Part shown: positions 26,386 through 33,772 of the stretch, in pieces | Numbering within the stretch: position 1 is the stretch's first letter | Layout of the letters: each line of letters begins with the position of its first letter | DNA from: PFL25 sp046260155 | Lineage (GTDB): Bacteria > Chloroflexota > Anaerolineae > Anaerolineales > UBA4823 | Direction of reading: 5' to 3' | Assembly: GCA_046260155.1 (NCBI GenBank) | Contig: JBJYXV010000069.1 | Coordinates: forward strand, 51,584-115,583 | DNA: 64,000 nucleotides | The notes under the pieces: model-generated | The model's input: the letters and a program-made list of their open reading frames with translations, nothing else | Database searches by the model: none | Told to the model about the DNA's origin: nothing | Made by a program: the position numbers and the translations under genes

Positions 26386-26502
26386 GCTTGTCCTCCTTTG
26401 CGAGTTAAAGAAAGCATAGCGGAAGATACTTTGAAGCGCAAGTGATAAATGTCCTTGATCAGGAGCCTTTTACACTGACAAAGTAATTGGTTCTCGTATT
26501 AG

Positions 26503-26533
26503 AAAATCTGCTCCTGTAGTGGGAGCAGATTTT
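26503..26533 (-). terminator. Intrinsic terminator after the LysM pseudogene
   Basis: A perfect 12-bp stem, AAAATCTGCTCC paired with GGAGCAGATTTT, around the loop TGTAGTG. Read on the minus strand it follows the broken LysM gene and ends in TTTT. Confidence 0.7.
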
Positions 26534-26539
26534 ATATGG

Positions 26540-27009
26540 CATGAAAATACTGAACCAACCAGCCGAGTTATTGAAGAACCAGCTGTGGCTGTAGTAGCCA
26601 GATGAACTCTGCAACCGAATGGCGATTCGATCCTGCCCGCGCAAGGCCTTGGGGATGATATAGGAGACTTTAAAGGTTCCGCCATTCGCTGAGTAAGTTG
26701 AATCAACTTCGATACCGTTGATACCCTTGGCTCCATCATAATCCATGTTGACAACGAAGGTTGTATGAGGCGGGAAGCTGCTGGTCTGGATGGTGACCTG
26801 CTTATTATTAACCTCATTTATTATCTCGAAGGTGGGAATATTTGAGTTGTGGGGGAGAGATGGGGAGCGGATGCCCCCCAGGGATGCAGAGCACCTGTCC
26901 AGCGAAGAATAAATTTGGGTTGGATATCCCGTTCGCACTGGTGATGATGAGGATAGTAAGGAGGAATTTACTCTTTACGAGCCGCGTGACGCATTGCAAG
27001 TAGAGGCGC
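26540..27009 (-). pseudogene. LysM-domain surface protein, 5'-truncated and frameshifted
   Basis: Two reading frames together give the end of a LysM motif (SANGISNPNLFFAGQVLCIP, then GG) and a C-terminal domain (PTFEIINEVNNKQVTIQTSS onward to IAIRLQSSSGYYSHSWFFNN). The second part is a domain often joined to LysM in Chloroflexota. The frames join if one base is removed from a run of six G on the minus strand (C6 at 26874–26879), which would give CIPGGIRSPSLPHNSNIPTF. The start of the LysM domain is missing: the gene upstream ends at 27010. It is a remnant of a peptidoglycan-binding exported protein. Confidence 0.7.
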
Positions 27010-27462
27010 TTATGATATCTGTTTGTCAATTCTACGGTTGCCCAGGTAGGCAAGGAGACCCAAAGCAAGCCCGATTATGCCGCTGATGATGACCACTATG
27101 GATAAGTAGTCCCATACCATGGCCAGGTTTACCTCCTGACCCAGAAGAACGGTGTATTTGAAGATGGTGAAGAGGAACCCGACCAGAACGAAGGCAGCGT
27201 AGCCAATCAGAAGGTAGCGAATCTTGATTTTACGCGGGTTGATGGCACCGGTAAGATAAAGGGTGAGACCCAGTAGGACGAGAATGTTTACTGTCAAGAG
27301 TATGGCGATATCGTTCCAGGCTTGCTGTGGTTGGTGGAGCACAAATTGCCGGTAGAGCTGGATGATTACCAAGGAAAAGATGGTGAGAAGATACATTATG
27401 GTACAAAGTGAGCGAAAAGTGTTGGTTTCGCGTTCGTCAAAATTAAAGGGTTTCTTAAACAT
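27010..27462 (-). CDS. Four-helix membrane protein paired with an XRE regulator
   Basis: 150 residues from the ATG at 27462. An in-frame ATG at 27471 directly abuts the ribosome-binding site GGGAGG, whereas the later one has nine bases between. There are four hydrophobic helices and a short basic C-terminus (LGNRRIDKQIS); the N-terminal FDERETNTFRSLCTIMY resembles small DUF2178/DUF6773-like membrane proteins. These are commonly coupled to short XRE regulators and are of unknown function. It overlaps the regulator gene, so the two are coupled. Confidence 0.7.
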   Translation of the reverse strand: MFKKPFNFDERETNTFRSLCTIMYLLTIFSLVIIQLYRQFVLHQPQQAWNDIAILLTVNILVLLGLTLYLTGAINPRKIKIRYLLIGYAAFVLVGFLFTIFKYTVLLGQEVNLAMVWDYLSIVVIISGIIGLALGLLAYLGNRRIDKQIS

Positions 27463-27670
27463 TTTTTCCATCCTCCCAAAAAAGTTGATCGAGTGTTCTG
27501 TCTAAAGTCCTGGCGATCTTTATGCACAAGTTCAGGGTGGGGTTGTAGTTTCCTTTTTCGATCAGCCCGATGGTTTGCCGGGTGACCTCGACCTGGTCGG
27601 CAAGCTCCTGCTGGGTGAGGTTTTTTTCGATGCGAGCTAGTTTGAGTTTCATGCGTGTGGGTTGGTTCAT
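27455..27670 (-). CDS. Short XRE-family helix-turn-helix regulator
   Basis: 71 residues from the ATG at 27670: MKLKLARIEKNLTQQELADQ followed by VEVTRQTIGLIEKGNYNPTLNLCIKIA. This is a minimal Cro/CI-type DNA-binding domain of the YgzD kind. The frame stays open to 27718, but a near-consensus promoter occupies that part, so the ATG at 27670 is the start. It probably controls its own operon with the membrane protein that follows. Confidence 0.9.
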   Translation of the reverse strand: MNQPTRMKLKLARIEKNLTQQELADQVEVTRQTIGLIEKGNYNPTLNLCIKIARTLDRTLDQLFWEDGKNV

Positions 27671-27676
27671 GGCATC

Positions 27677-27705
27677 ATAGTAACATATAAATTCCATATT
27701 GTCAA
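27677..27705 (-). promoter_or_regulatory. Near-consensus promoter of the XRE regulator, leaderless
   Basis: On the minus strand: TTGACA (27705–27700), 17 bp, TACTAT (27682–27677). The start of transcription is expected six to seven bases later, at 27671–27670, which is the A of the ATG. There is no room for a ribosome-binding site. The 257-bp stretch 27719–27975 upstream holds no visible gene. Confidence 0.75.
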
Positions 27706-27975
27706 GTATATATTGCAAATTGATTGGTATAGATTGCTTTTAGAGTAGACCAGAGCGCTGCCGAGAGCGTGTTTTCCTGGAGTTAAGTCGCTGAAAGCGA
27801 ATTTTTGGGGGGATTACACAAGGGCGCGCGATTTGATTAATTCGCAAGATAGGCGTTTTCTTTCGTTGGATGTATTTTTTATACGGTTTTGGGCTGTAAA
27901 TCAATAAGGATCACCGCACTACCTGGCGAAGTGAGAGAGCGGTAGTGATATATTGATTTATCCAAAACTCGATGA

Positions 27976-29487
27976 TCACTGCAAGCCCCACTGGATGTGG
28001 CGGCTGCCTGGGAGTAGTTCGAGGGGAGTGGCTAGCCAGTCTTCGCGGTTAACAATCATGAGATCATCTTCCATGAAAGACCCACCTGCCGGGTCAGGGT
28101 GCAGGAAGATCAGCTTGCTGCTGTCCGGGCTCCACAAAGGCATGGCCCCGCTGCCTAAACTTGTGAACTCGCTGCCATCGGGCCGCATGACAACCAGATC
28201 TGGAACACGACCTAATCCCTGGGTGAGGAAGGCCAACCATTCTCCATCCGGGCTCCATTGGGCCTGGGCCCCCCAAGTTCCAGAACCACCACCAACAGGT
28301 TGATACTGATGTACGAACTGGAAGGATTTTGAGGGCAGATCGAACACCACCAGCGCTATCACCCATTCACCACCCCCAAAGGAACCGCCCATCCACCAGG
28401 CCAGCTGGGTGCCATCCGGAGACCAGGAAGGGGGACCTAATTTGAAGTCATCTGGTGGAATTAATCCAAACTCTGCAACGTTAAAAAGCTCTTTGCCGGT
28501 GTCCAGATGATACAACCAAGCTTCTTCGCCGCTAAAGTATAGGATGGTGTTTCCATCTGGAGATGGAACTGGGCTCCAGAGAGAAGGGTTTTCAGCCAGC
28601 ACCTGGTACTCACTCCCATCCTGGCGCATAATCGAAGCCTGGCCGGAGCTCATCCCCCATTCACCCTCGACAGAACCGAAGACGATCACCTCCGGGTTGG
28701 CTGGCCACCACTGACCGCCCCCTTCCAGCCGGTTGGTGTTCACGGTGAGGTTCATTTCCTCACCGCTGATTAAGTCTGCGATCCAGATATCATCGTCCCG
28801 GTCCAGGAGCACTTTGCTGCCATCCGGTGAAAGCTTTACATCCCGTTCCGGGTATACAAACTGCGGGAATCCGTGCGCATCAATCCTCCAAGTTTCATCT
28901 TCAGGGATATAGGTGTAGACCAACCCGGCGATGTCCTGGTAAGGACCGCTCTGGGTAGAACTTCCTGGGGCAGGCGGTACCTGTTCTGGAGCATACCAAT
29001 CGCAGATATCGATGCCTTCGGTCGTCTCCCCGGGGAGGACATTGAATTCCACCAGGCTGTGATCGGTGCATTCCACGGACAAACCGCAGGGGACCGCTGC
29101 AGAATACATGCCGCCGAATGGGGTTTCTCCCACGTCTTGCAGGGGAGCGAAGGCGACATACTCCCCTGACTCGAGTTCGAACGTGTAATTGTCCTGGTTT
29201 TCAGCAACTTGCATCTGGGTGAATTCATCCGTCGTGGTTTCCTGGAAGTAGACTATCATGCTGGGGATAAACTCGCTGGGGAAACAGATCTTTCCCATGA
29301 CCACACCAGTGCCCGGGATCGGTTCTGGGGTTAGAGTCGGCGGGATGGTGGTGGGGGTGGCGGGGGTTTCCGTGGTCGCACCTTGAGTTTCTGGAAGCAG
29401 ATCAACTTCCAGGGTGCCCCCGAGGGGCGCGCAGGCGCTGATCAAAGCGGTGAAGATGATTATGATAGAGAACAATTTTTGTTTCAT
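27976..29487 (-). CDS. Lipoprotein with four-Cys domain and PD40/WD40-type beta-propeller
   Basis: 503 residues from the ATG at 29487, preceded by AAAGGAAATTCACTG; a longer open frame lacks this site. Signal peptide and lipobox LISAC place it on the outer face of the membrane. After a Thr/Pro linker comes a ~110-residue domain with four cysteines (GKICFPSEFIP to IDICDWYAP), the same domain found twice in the upstream gene. The C-terminal ~320 residues have TolB/PD40 motifs: LSPDGSKVLLDRDDDIW, PSPDGNTILYFSG, WSPDGTQLAWW and WSPDGEWLAFL. Function unknown. It follows its relative by 44 bp, probably as one operon. Confidence 0.85.
   Translation of the reverse strand: MKQKLFSIIIIFTALISACAPLGGTLEVDLLPETQGATTETPATPTTIPPTLTPEPIPGTGVVMGKICFPSEFIPSMIVYFQETTTDEFTQMQVAENQDNYTFELESGEYVAFAPLQDVGETPFGGMYSAAVPCGLSVECTDHSLVEFNVLPGETTEGIDICDWYAPEQVPPAPGSSTQSGPYQDIAGLVYTYIPEDETWRIDAHGFPQFVYPERDVKLSPDGSKVLLDRDDDIWIADLISGEEMNLTVNTNRLEGGGQWWPANPEVIVFGSVEGEWGMSSGQASIMRQDGSEYQVLAENPSLWSPVPSPDGNTILYFSGEEAWLYHLDTGKELFNVAEFGLIPPDDFKLGPPSWSPDGTQLAWWMGGSFGGGEWVIALVVFDLPSKSFQFVHQYQPVGGGSGTWGAQAQWSPDGEWLAFLTQGLGRVPDLVVMRPDGSEFTSLGSGAMPLWSPDSSKLIFLHPDPAGGSFMEDDLMIVNREDWLATPLELLPGSRHIQWGLQ
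28966..29298 (-). repeat. Four-cysteine extracellular domain, copy 3
   Basis: Third copy of a ~110-residue module. Pattern: C-[YF]-P-S-E-x-I-P-x-M, then YVAFAP, GGMYSAAVPCGLSVEC and IDICDWY. Cys spacing is 66, 6 and 22 residues, against 64, 6 and 22 in the two copies of the neighbouring gene. Confidence 0.8.
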
Positions 29488-29531
29488 CAGTGAATTTCCT
29501 TTGGAAGTTTTCTTATTAGAATAATTTACGA

Positions 29532-31883
29532 TCACCACCAGGTAACCACCCGCGCATTGGGCGGCAAGGGAGTCAGCTGGTGTTCTCCCGATTGCAGATC
29601 GAAAATCCAGGTTTGGTCACCGCCAGCCGTTTGATCGATCCTGGAGTAGCTCAATAGTTTTTTGCTCCGAGTCCAGGGGCCGAAAACGGGATTGCTGGTG
29701 CCGTTGCCCATGAAGATTTCCTGCTTGGGGTCGAGAAAATTTACCAGCCACACGCCGCTGCTCTCTGGGTCTTGGTCAAACACGGTTATCACCAACCATT
29801 CGCCATCCGGGCTCCACTGTGCGGAGGGAGGGGTGACATCCATCCCGAGGCCCTGATAGGGGTGTATTAGCCGGAAAGTTTTATCGGTCAAATCGAAGAT
29901 GCCATAGCCCTGTGTGGCTCCATTCTCGAAAAATCCGCTTACCGACCAGGCCAGCACATCGCTGTACGGCGCCCAGGAGGGACTGGCGATCGCTTGGCCT
30001 TTGGGGCTGTCCATTCCGTATTCCCGGGGGTCGAAGAACTCTACGCCGCTCTCCCAGTTGTAAAGAAAGGTGGTTTCTCCGGCTCCATAGGCGATTCTTT
30101 GACCATCATCGGAAGCAGCAAAGTTGGCCGCGTTATGTTCACTATCGATAGTGCGTTGGTTGGTGCCATCCATGTTGACGATGTAAAGACCGCCGGTATA
30201 ACCTGGCCAGACCTCTTGATCAACGGGCAGGGCAGTGAACAATAATTGTTCAGGTAATCCGATCTCGAAGTGATAGCTGGTCTCGCGCAGATCGGGGGTA
30301 TGGGTGATCTGGTAGCCCTCACCGGTGAACAAATCGATAGCCTGCAGATCGTTATTCTCGAGGTACACGCCGTAAGGCCCGGTATAAGGAAGCGCAAGTG
30401 TTGGTCCGCTGAAGATCAGTACGGATTGCCCATTGGGTTTCACCCGGTAATAATCGCCCTCCATCGTGGTGTATATCATGTTTACCAGAGGTTGCATTTT
30501 TACTCTTGGATCGGGAGGCGCGGCCTCTGTTGAATACCAATCACAAATATCAATATCCTCAAGTGTCTGCCCCGCTTTAACTTCGAATTCTACGAGTGAG
30601 TGATCTGCGCATCCGGCGTTTAATCCACACAACACCGCGTTGGAATAAGATCCCATCAAAGTAGCACCACTGTTGAGGTATGCAAAAGCGATATACATTC
30701 CCGGAATCAAATTCATATTGTATCTGTTCTGGTTTTCAGCGATGAATAATTCGCTTATCTCCTGGCTGGATATTTCTTGAACGAACAGGGTCATTTCAGG
30801 GATGAATTCGCTGGGGTAGCAAATTTTCCCGGTGATCGATCCGGTCGGAACCGGCCCGCTGGTATTTTCATCTGAGAGCGGATCTGGTGGGACATCCTCG
30901 GGGGCATACCAATCGCAAATATTGACGCCGCTGGTCTCCTGACCTGGCTTGACCTCGAAGATTACCGGGGCATGATCGGCACACTCAGCCTCCAGGCCGC
31001 AAACAACAGCCTGGGAGTAGAGGCCGCCCACCTCCGGCGAATTATCAGGATAAGCGAAAGCAATATAAGAACCGGGTGGAAGATCTATTGAATAGGAAGT
31101 TTGGTCTCCAGGGTGGCTTTGATAAGCGAGATCGCCCCTGTTAATTTCCTGGAAATACAGCGTCATATTCGGGATAGATTCACTCGGGTAGCAAATCGAA
31201 CCGCTGATGGTCCCATTTTCAACTTCCTGAATGGGAGGCGATACAGGTGAGTTTTCAGTGACCCATTTCTTTGCAGCTTTCGAATCCAAGATCACCTGTT
31301 CCACAGGCAGCTGGCCGAGTAAATCCTCCGGTTGGGTTCCGAAATGGTGGTGGAGGCGAACGATACGACCATCTTCCACAAATACGGTTACCGGAAAAGG
31401 AACTGCGTTCATCTCCCGGGTGAATATCAAACCATATTCGCCAGCAGGCCAGTAATCTGCTTTGATTGCATCCTCAGGTACACGGTATATGGCATATAAA
31501 TCCATGACGACAAACTCAAGTGCCTGGTCAATATCCTGCGGAGTGGAAAAGGTGCCTTCGCTGCTTAAAATCGGCAGCACCTGGATCAGGCTGCCTTCAG
31601 CCTGACCGGGCTCACATTTTGGCGGGCCTCCCAGGCCATCGGCGTTGGTACAGCCCGTAGTTGTGTAGCTGACCAGTTCTCGCCTTTGTTCGATGCTGCC
31701 GAACAGAATAGCATCCAGAACTGGTTTCAGTTCATCCAATACCGTGATTTGGGATACGGCCTGTGCTTCTGGTTGCAGCTGCACTTCAAAAGTACCTGGC
31801 AAGGTGGCACAGGCGGTTATGGCGATCACCAGGGATAGTAATAAAAGGCTACGAGACAAGTATGGTACGCTAAATATGTTCAT
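29532..31883 (-). CDS. Large lipoprotein with two four-Cys domains and a PD40-type propeller
   Basis: 783 residues from the ATG at 31883, which has AAGGA eight bases upstream; the ATG at 31901 has no such site. The lipobox is AITAC. Residues ~25–220 form a region with two further Cys and no recognised fold. Two copies of the four-Cys domain follow, separated by a short Ser/Pro linker. The C-terminal ~310 residues are a propeller with repeats such as ASDDGQRIAYGAG and WSPDGEWLVITV. It lies directly upstream of a smaller relative and downstream of an OmpR-type two-component system read in the same direction. Likely surface-exposed; role unknown. Confidence 0.85.
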   Translation of the reverse strand: MNIFSVPYLSRSLLLLSLVIAITACATLPGTFEVQLQPEAQAVSQITVLDELKPVLDAILFGSIEQRRELVSYTTTGCTNADGLGGPPKCEPGQAEGSLIQVLPILSSEGTFSTPQDIDQALEFVVMDLYAIYRVPEDAIKADYWPAGEYGLIFTREMNAVPFPVTVFVEDGRIVRLHHHFGTQPEDLLGQLPVEQVILDSKAAKKWVTENSPVSPPIQEVENGTISGSICYPSESIPNMTLYFQEINRGDLAYQSHPGDQTSYSIDLPPGSYIAFAYPDNSPEVGGLYSQAVVCGLEAECADHAPVIFEVKPGQETSGVNICDWYAPEDVPPDPLSDENTSGPVPTGSITGKICYPSEFIPEMTLFVQEISSQEISELFIAENQNRYNMNLIPGMYIAFAYLNSGATLMGSYSNAVLCGLNAGCADHSLVEFEVKAGQTLEDIDICDWYSTEAAPPDPRVKMQPLVNMIYTTMEGDYYRVKPNGQSVLIFSGPTLALPYTGPYGVYLENNDLQAIDLFTGEGYQITHTPDLRETSYHFEIGLPEQLLFTALPVDQEVWPGYTGGLYIVNMDGTNQRTIDSEHNAANFAASDDGQRIAYGAGETTFLYNWESGVEFFDPREYGMDSPKGQAIASPSWAPYSDVLAWSVSGFFENGATQGYGIFDLTDKTFRLIHPYQGLGMDVTPPSAQWSPDGEWLVITVFDQDPESSGVWLVNFLDPKQEIFMGNGTSNPVFGPWTRSKKLLSYSRIDQTAGGDQTWIFDLQSGEHQLTPLPPNARVVTWW
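30507..30836 (-). repeat. Four-cysteine extracellular domain, copy 2
   Basis: Second copy in the larger lipoprotein: GKICYPSEFIPEMTLFVQE, then YIAFAYL, MGSYSNAVLCGLNAGCADH and IDICDWY. Cys spacing 64, 6 and 22. Confidence 0.8.
30879..31205 (-). repeat. Four-cysteine extracellular domain, copy 1
   Basis: First copy in the larger lipoprotein: GSICYPSESIPNMTLYFQE, then YIAFAYP, GGLYSQAVVCGLEAECADH and VNICDWY. Cys spacing 64, 6 and 22. Confidence 0.8.
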
Positions 31884-32004
31884 CCATAATTCCTTATCCA
31901 TCGATCGGGAGAGCTGATCTTCAGAGATTTGAGATGATCTAAGGATAACTGGTGCTTGTTACAAGTCTTACACAACCTGATGACGATTTTGAAATGAGCA
32001 GTTA

Positions 32005-32913
32005 CTATTTGGTAACTTCATCAGTGGGGAGTTTCATGGTTACCACGGTCCCCTGGCGGATCCGGCTGCGAATGGTCACCTGTCCCCCGTGACGCTCGGT
32101 GATGGCCCGCACCAAAGCGAGTCCTAGGCCGCTGCCTGGAATGCCGCGTGCCTCACGTCCCCGGTAAAGTTCCTGCCAGACAAAGGGCACTTCTGCTTCG
32201 GGGATACCTGGACCTGTATCAGCGATTTCAACGATCACCATCTCCCCATCCTCGAAAGCACGTACCTCAATCCTGGCTCCCGGCTCAGAGAATTTGATGG
32301 CATTCCCCAGTAAATTTAGCAGGGCAAGCATCAGCAAATCCTCATCCCCCTGTACTTCTGGTAGCGGCCAGGGTGCCTGGGGCAGGTTGAGGGTGATGGA
32401 ACGATCCACCGCTTCTGGTTCCTCTTCGACGATGGCGACACTTTCCTGGAGAATAGCAGTGAGATTAACCGGGGCGCGTTCGATCGGGCGAGTTTCTAAT
32501 TCCGCCAGCTTGCGCAGATCGGCTACCAGGCGGCTGAGACGCTGGGTTTGGGCCTTGATGCTCTCGATAGCAGATTCATTTCGGTCTTCTTCGAGGTTGA
32601 CCAATCCAGCCTGGATAGCAGTGAGCGGGTTCTTGAGTTCGTGATCTAGGCGTTGGAGAAATTGGCGCCGTTCTTCAGCGGCATTCGCCTGAACCTGGAG
32701 AAATTCCTGGTTGAACTGGCGGTCCTGCCATGCAAATATCATCCAAATAATCAGAAGCAGGAGCGATAAGAAAACCCCCACTAACAAAGCCAGGGTACCG
32801 AGGTCGATACGCAGGTAAAGAATGGAATTTTCCAGCCAGCCGCGTTCCAGGGAGATTTTAAATAGCAATCCCATTACACCTGGTAAAAGCAGTAATAACC
32901 AGATGCGTTTCAT
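32005..32913 (-). CDS. Sensor histidine kinase without HAMP domain
   Basis: 302 residues. Two membrane helices (about 5–20 and 33–57) and almost no extracellular part. HisKA follows at once, with the His in QRLDHELKNPLTAIQAG; LKNPLT stands for the common LRTPLT. ATPase boxes are NLLGNAIKFSEPG, DTGPGIP and GSGLGLALVRAITERHGG. It overlaps the regulator gene as ATGA. Kinases of this short type often respond through a membrane partner protein such as an ABC transporter; none adjoins here. Confidence 0.9.
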   Translation of the reverse strand: MKRIWLLLLLPGVMGLLFKISLERGWLENSILYLRIDLGTLALLVGVFLSLLLLIIWMIFAWQDRQFNQEFLQVQANAAEERRQFLQRLDHELKNPLTAIQAGLVNLEEDRNESAIESIKAQTQRLSRLVADLRKLAELETRPIERAPVNLTAILQESVAIVEEEPEAVDRSITLNLPQAPWPLPEVQGDEDLLMLALLNLLGNAIKFSEPGARIEVRAFEDGEMVIVEIADTGPGIPEAEVPFVWQELYRGREARGIPGSGLGLALVRAITERHGGQVTIRSRIRQGTVVTMKLPTDEVTK

Positions 32914-33626
32914 TTGCTGCTCTCGACCGGATTAATGAAGCGGTATCCCAGGCTGGGTACAGTTTCAATGTAAACTGGATCACCAGCGTCATCCACCAGG
33001 ATACGCCGAAGCTCTGCAATTCGTGTGTCAACAGCCCGGGATCCAACCGGATATTCCCAACCCCAGACGACATCCAACAGTCTCTCGCGGCTGAGCAGTT
33101 CATCAGGGTGGGTCATTAAGTATTCCAGCAGCAAGAGGGCTTTTGGTGTGAGGGTTAGTTCTTCTCCTCCCAGATAAGCCCGGCGGGTCTGGCGATCGAA
33201 GCGTAAATCACCACTGGTTAATATCCAGGCCGCACTTAGCGGGGGACGTCCAGGACGGGCACGACGCAGAACGGCGCGCATGCGCGCTACCAGTTCATGG
33301 GGATCAAATGGCTTGTTGAGATAATCGTCGGCACCTTCTTCCAGGGCCATTGCCCGTTCGCTGGCTTCGCCAACCTGGGTCAGCAAGATCACTGGGGTCC
33401 AGTCATCTGATTGGCGCAACTGGCGCAAAACCTCGCGCCCATCCACTTTGGGCATCAACACGTCCAGGACGATTAAATCGGGAGCATGCTTCTCCACCTG
33501 CTGGAGCGCTTCTTCCCCATCTCCAGCGGTGGAGGTCTCGAACCCGGAGCGATTCAAATAGGCAGACAGGTTTGAAGTGATGTCCTGCTCGTCATCAACA
33601 AGTAGTATGTGGGGTTTCTTCTCCAT
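32910..33626 (-). CDS. OmpR-family response regulator
   Basis: 238 residues: Asp11/Asp12 (LLVDDEQD), phospho-acceptor Asp55 (LIVLDVLMPK), GADDYLNKPFDPHELVARM, and a winged helix with TLTPKALLLLEYLMTHPDE, RAVDTRIAELRRIL and VPSLGYRF. First gene of the pair with the kinase. No good ribosome-binding site is visible before the ATG. It may control the lipoproteins downstream, which are read in the same direction after a 121-bp gap. Confidence 0.92.
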   Translation of the reverse strand: MEKKPHILLVDDEQDITSNLSAYLNRSGFETSTAGDGEEALQQVEKHAPDLIVLDVLMPKVDGREVLRQLRQSDDWTPVILLTQVGEASERAMALEEGADDYLNKPFDPHELVARMRAVLRRARPGRPPLSAAWILTSGDLRFDRQTRRAYLGGEELTLTPKALLLLEYLMTHPDELLSRERLLDVVWGWEYPVGSRAVDTRIAELRRILVDDAGDPVYIETVPSLGYRFINPVESSK

Positions 33627-33772
33627 GGCTGCTGTTTTCTTATAGGTTGTGATTCACCTGGTAATAAGATTCTATTATGAAGCAGTATTGTAAACCGAAT
33701 TTCTCCGGGTGGATGAAGTTTCTAACCCTCCGCTTGAGCTCCGGGTTCCGGGAAGGTCAATCATCAAAAATT

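Noticed and set aside
27455..27718. XRE regulator with the longer start at 27718
   Set aside because: The extra codons overlap a near-consensus promoter, so they are not transcribed from it.
28966..31205. Repeated DNA considered as a mobile or recombination element
   Set aside because: The similarity is at protein level within coding frames, with different codons; it reflects domain duplication.
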